DNA of 64,000 bases, taken from contig NC_088313.1 in assembly GCF_910592395.1 (NCBI RefSeq), positions 310,501 through 374,500 on the forward strand, in the 5' to 3' direction. The DNA comes from Lineus longissimus (Eukaryota; Nemertea; Pilidiophora; Heteronemertea; Lineidae). The notes below the pieces were generated by a model. The model was not told where the DNA came from, did not search any database, and saw only the letters and a list, made by a program, of their open reading frames with translations. Both the position numbers and the translations under genes were made by a program. Every line of letters starts with the position of its first letter. The first letter of the stretch is position 1. Shown piece after piece: positions 63,501 to 64,000 of this stretch.

Positions 63501-63641
63501 ACGACGCTTGGAGAATGGGGCCTGGCGCCAGAGCGTTCGGGTTCGATTCATACTGGGCATGCGCTTCAAGGCCCGAGATCGTGTGCTTACCGAAGCGCGG
63601 CGCTCGAGATCGAACGCGCTAAAAAGGCTAAAAATACCCCG
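63501..63641. other. CpG cluster with a B-box-like word
   Basis: About 18 CpG dinucleotides fall in 140 bases. GGGTTCGATTCA at 63538-63549 looks like a Pol III B-box, but no A-box or tRNA arm was found. An opposed word (GATCGAACGCGCT, 63609-63621) faces GCGTTCGGGTTCGAT, giving a weak inverted repeat. It may be a SINE fragment or a small CpG island. The cluster opens with a 17-base word also present at 62456-62472. Confidence 0.3.
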
Positions 63642-63957
63642 ATAAAATTCTATTTTTCAATACGAAGGCTGAGATGACCCCTAACCAAAATTATGAGACC
63701 GTCTGGTAGCGTCCTCATTGACAGAAAATGAAACGAAAAACTGACCTTTTCACACCAATGTATGTATCGATGCACTCTTTGCATTATTGCATAATTGCAT
63801 GCTATTTGTAGTAATTGGTGCGGTAATGTACAAAGTAGACTATGCCAAATAATGTTAGGAATTTGATATAACAAGAGATGTAAGATCAGTGTACGTTGTT
63901 GAAAAAACGCTAAGATCTATTTACTTCACGCAATGCTACAGTTTTATCAGATGAAGC
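63642..63957. other. Non-coding stretch, no gene recognised
   Basis: Nothing recognisable. Confidence 0.5.
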
Positions 63958-64000
63958 GTTGTGGTGAGGCTACAGAAAAAAGACGAGAGTTCGACCCTTC
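63958..64000 (+). mobile_element. Possible tRNA-derived SINE head, cut by window end
   Basis: GTGGTGAGGCTAC (63961-63973) resembles a degenerate A-box and GAGTTCGACCC (63987-63997) a B-box, but the spacing is short and the element would continue beyond the window. Weak call. Confidence 0.25.

Noticed and set aside
62456-63519. Exact 17-base word GACGCTTGGAGAATGGG at 62456 and 63503
   Set aside because: One shared word of this length is only mildly surprising in 64 kb, and the flanks do not align.
1-64000. CRISPR array, bacterial operon, rRNA operon, integrated virus or retroelement coding region
   Set aside because: No regular spacer-repeat array, no ribosome-binding-site gene series, no rRNA-like sequence and no reverse transcriptase, integrase, capsid or transposase motif was seen in any frame.

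Overview
This window looks like a piece of nuclear genome from an animal, most plausibly a marine invertebrate, and it is almost entirely non-coding. The composition is about 60% A+T. There is no operon-like gene packing, no rRNA and no intact tRNA. A tRNA-derived SINE with a CORE-type domain is present, together with many local tandem duplications of different ages, CpG clusters in otherwise AT-rich DNA, and frequent copies of the palindrome TAGGCCTA. None of these places the species securely; phylum and species are left open.

No protein-coding gene could be supported. Open reading frames rarely exceed 130 codons. A rough estimate for 60% A+T DNA predicts about ten frames over 100 codons by chance in 64 kb, which is close to what is seen. 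The two longest frames (186 and 144 codons, both on the minus strand) are by-products of tandem repeats. No recognisable domain, transposase, reverse transcriptase, viral gene or housekeeping protein was found. The window is best read as intergenic DNA or the inside of large introns; very small exons cannot be excluded.

Layout: 1-8.4 kb featureless; 8.45-8.58 kb a 14-16 bp minisatellite; 9.78 kb a G/C hairpin; 16.0-16.6 kb a 24-bp minisatellite with strictly alternating unit types; 19.56-19.72 kb an 85-bp duplication; 20.9-21.8 kb long C and G runs; 22.33-22.43 kb a dense TAAT cluster; 26.4-27.3 kb a decayed purine-rich array; 32.1-32.9 kb a diverged direct repeat and an array that switches orientation; 33.43-33.70 kb a CpG cluster, a TATA-like box and a tRNA-like Pol III unit; 36.5-37.2 kb a four-copy repeat with a cassette that looks like a small exon; 38.98 kb a perfect nuclear-receptor palindrome; 43.2-45.1 kb several short duplications and a CpG cluster; 46.9 and 49.4-49.6 kb small repeats; 52.6-52.8 kb a second TAAT cluster; 55.46-55.62 kb the CORE-SINE; 56.6 kb tandem nuclear-receptor half-sites; 62.5 kb a minisatellite resembling the one at 8.5 kb; 63.5-64 kb a CpG cluster and a possible SINE head cut by the window end.

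There is no gene network to describe. The main themes are turnover of tandem repeats, a dispersed degenerate family carrying GACCCTT / AAGGGTC, and a few candidate regulatory or Pol III-transcribed elements. Counts and comparisons were made by eye and should be treated as approximate.
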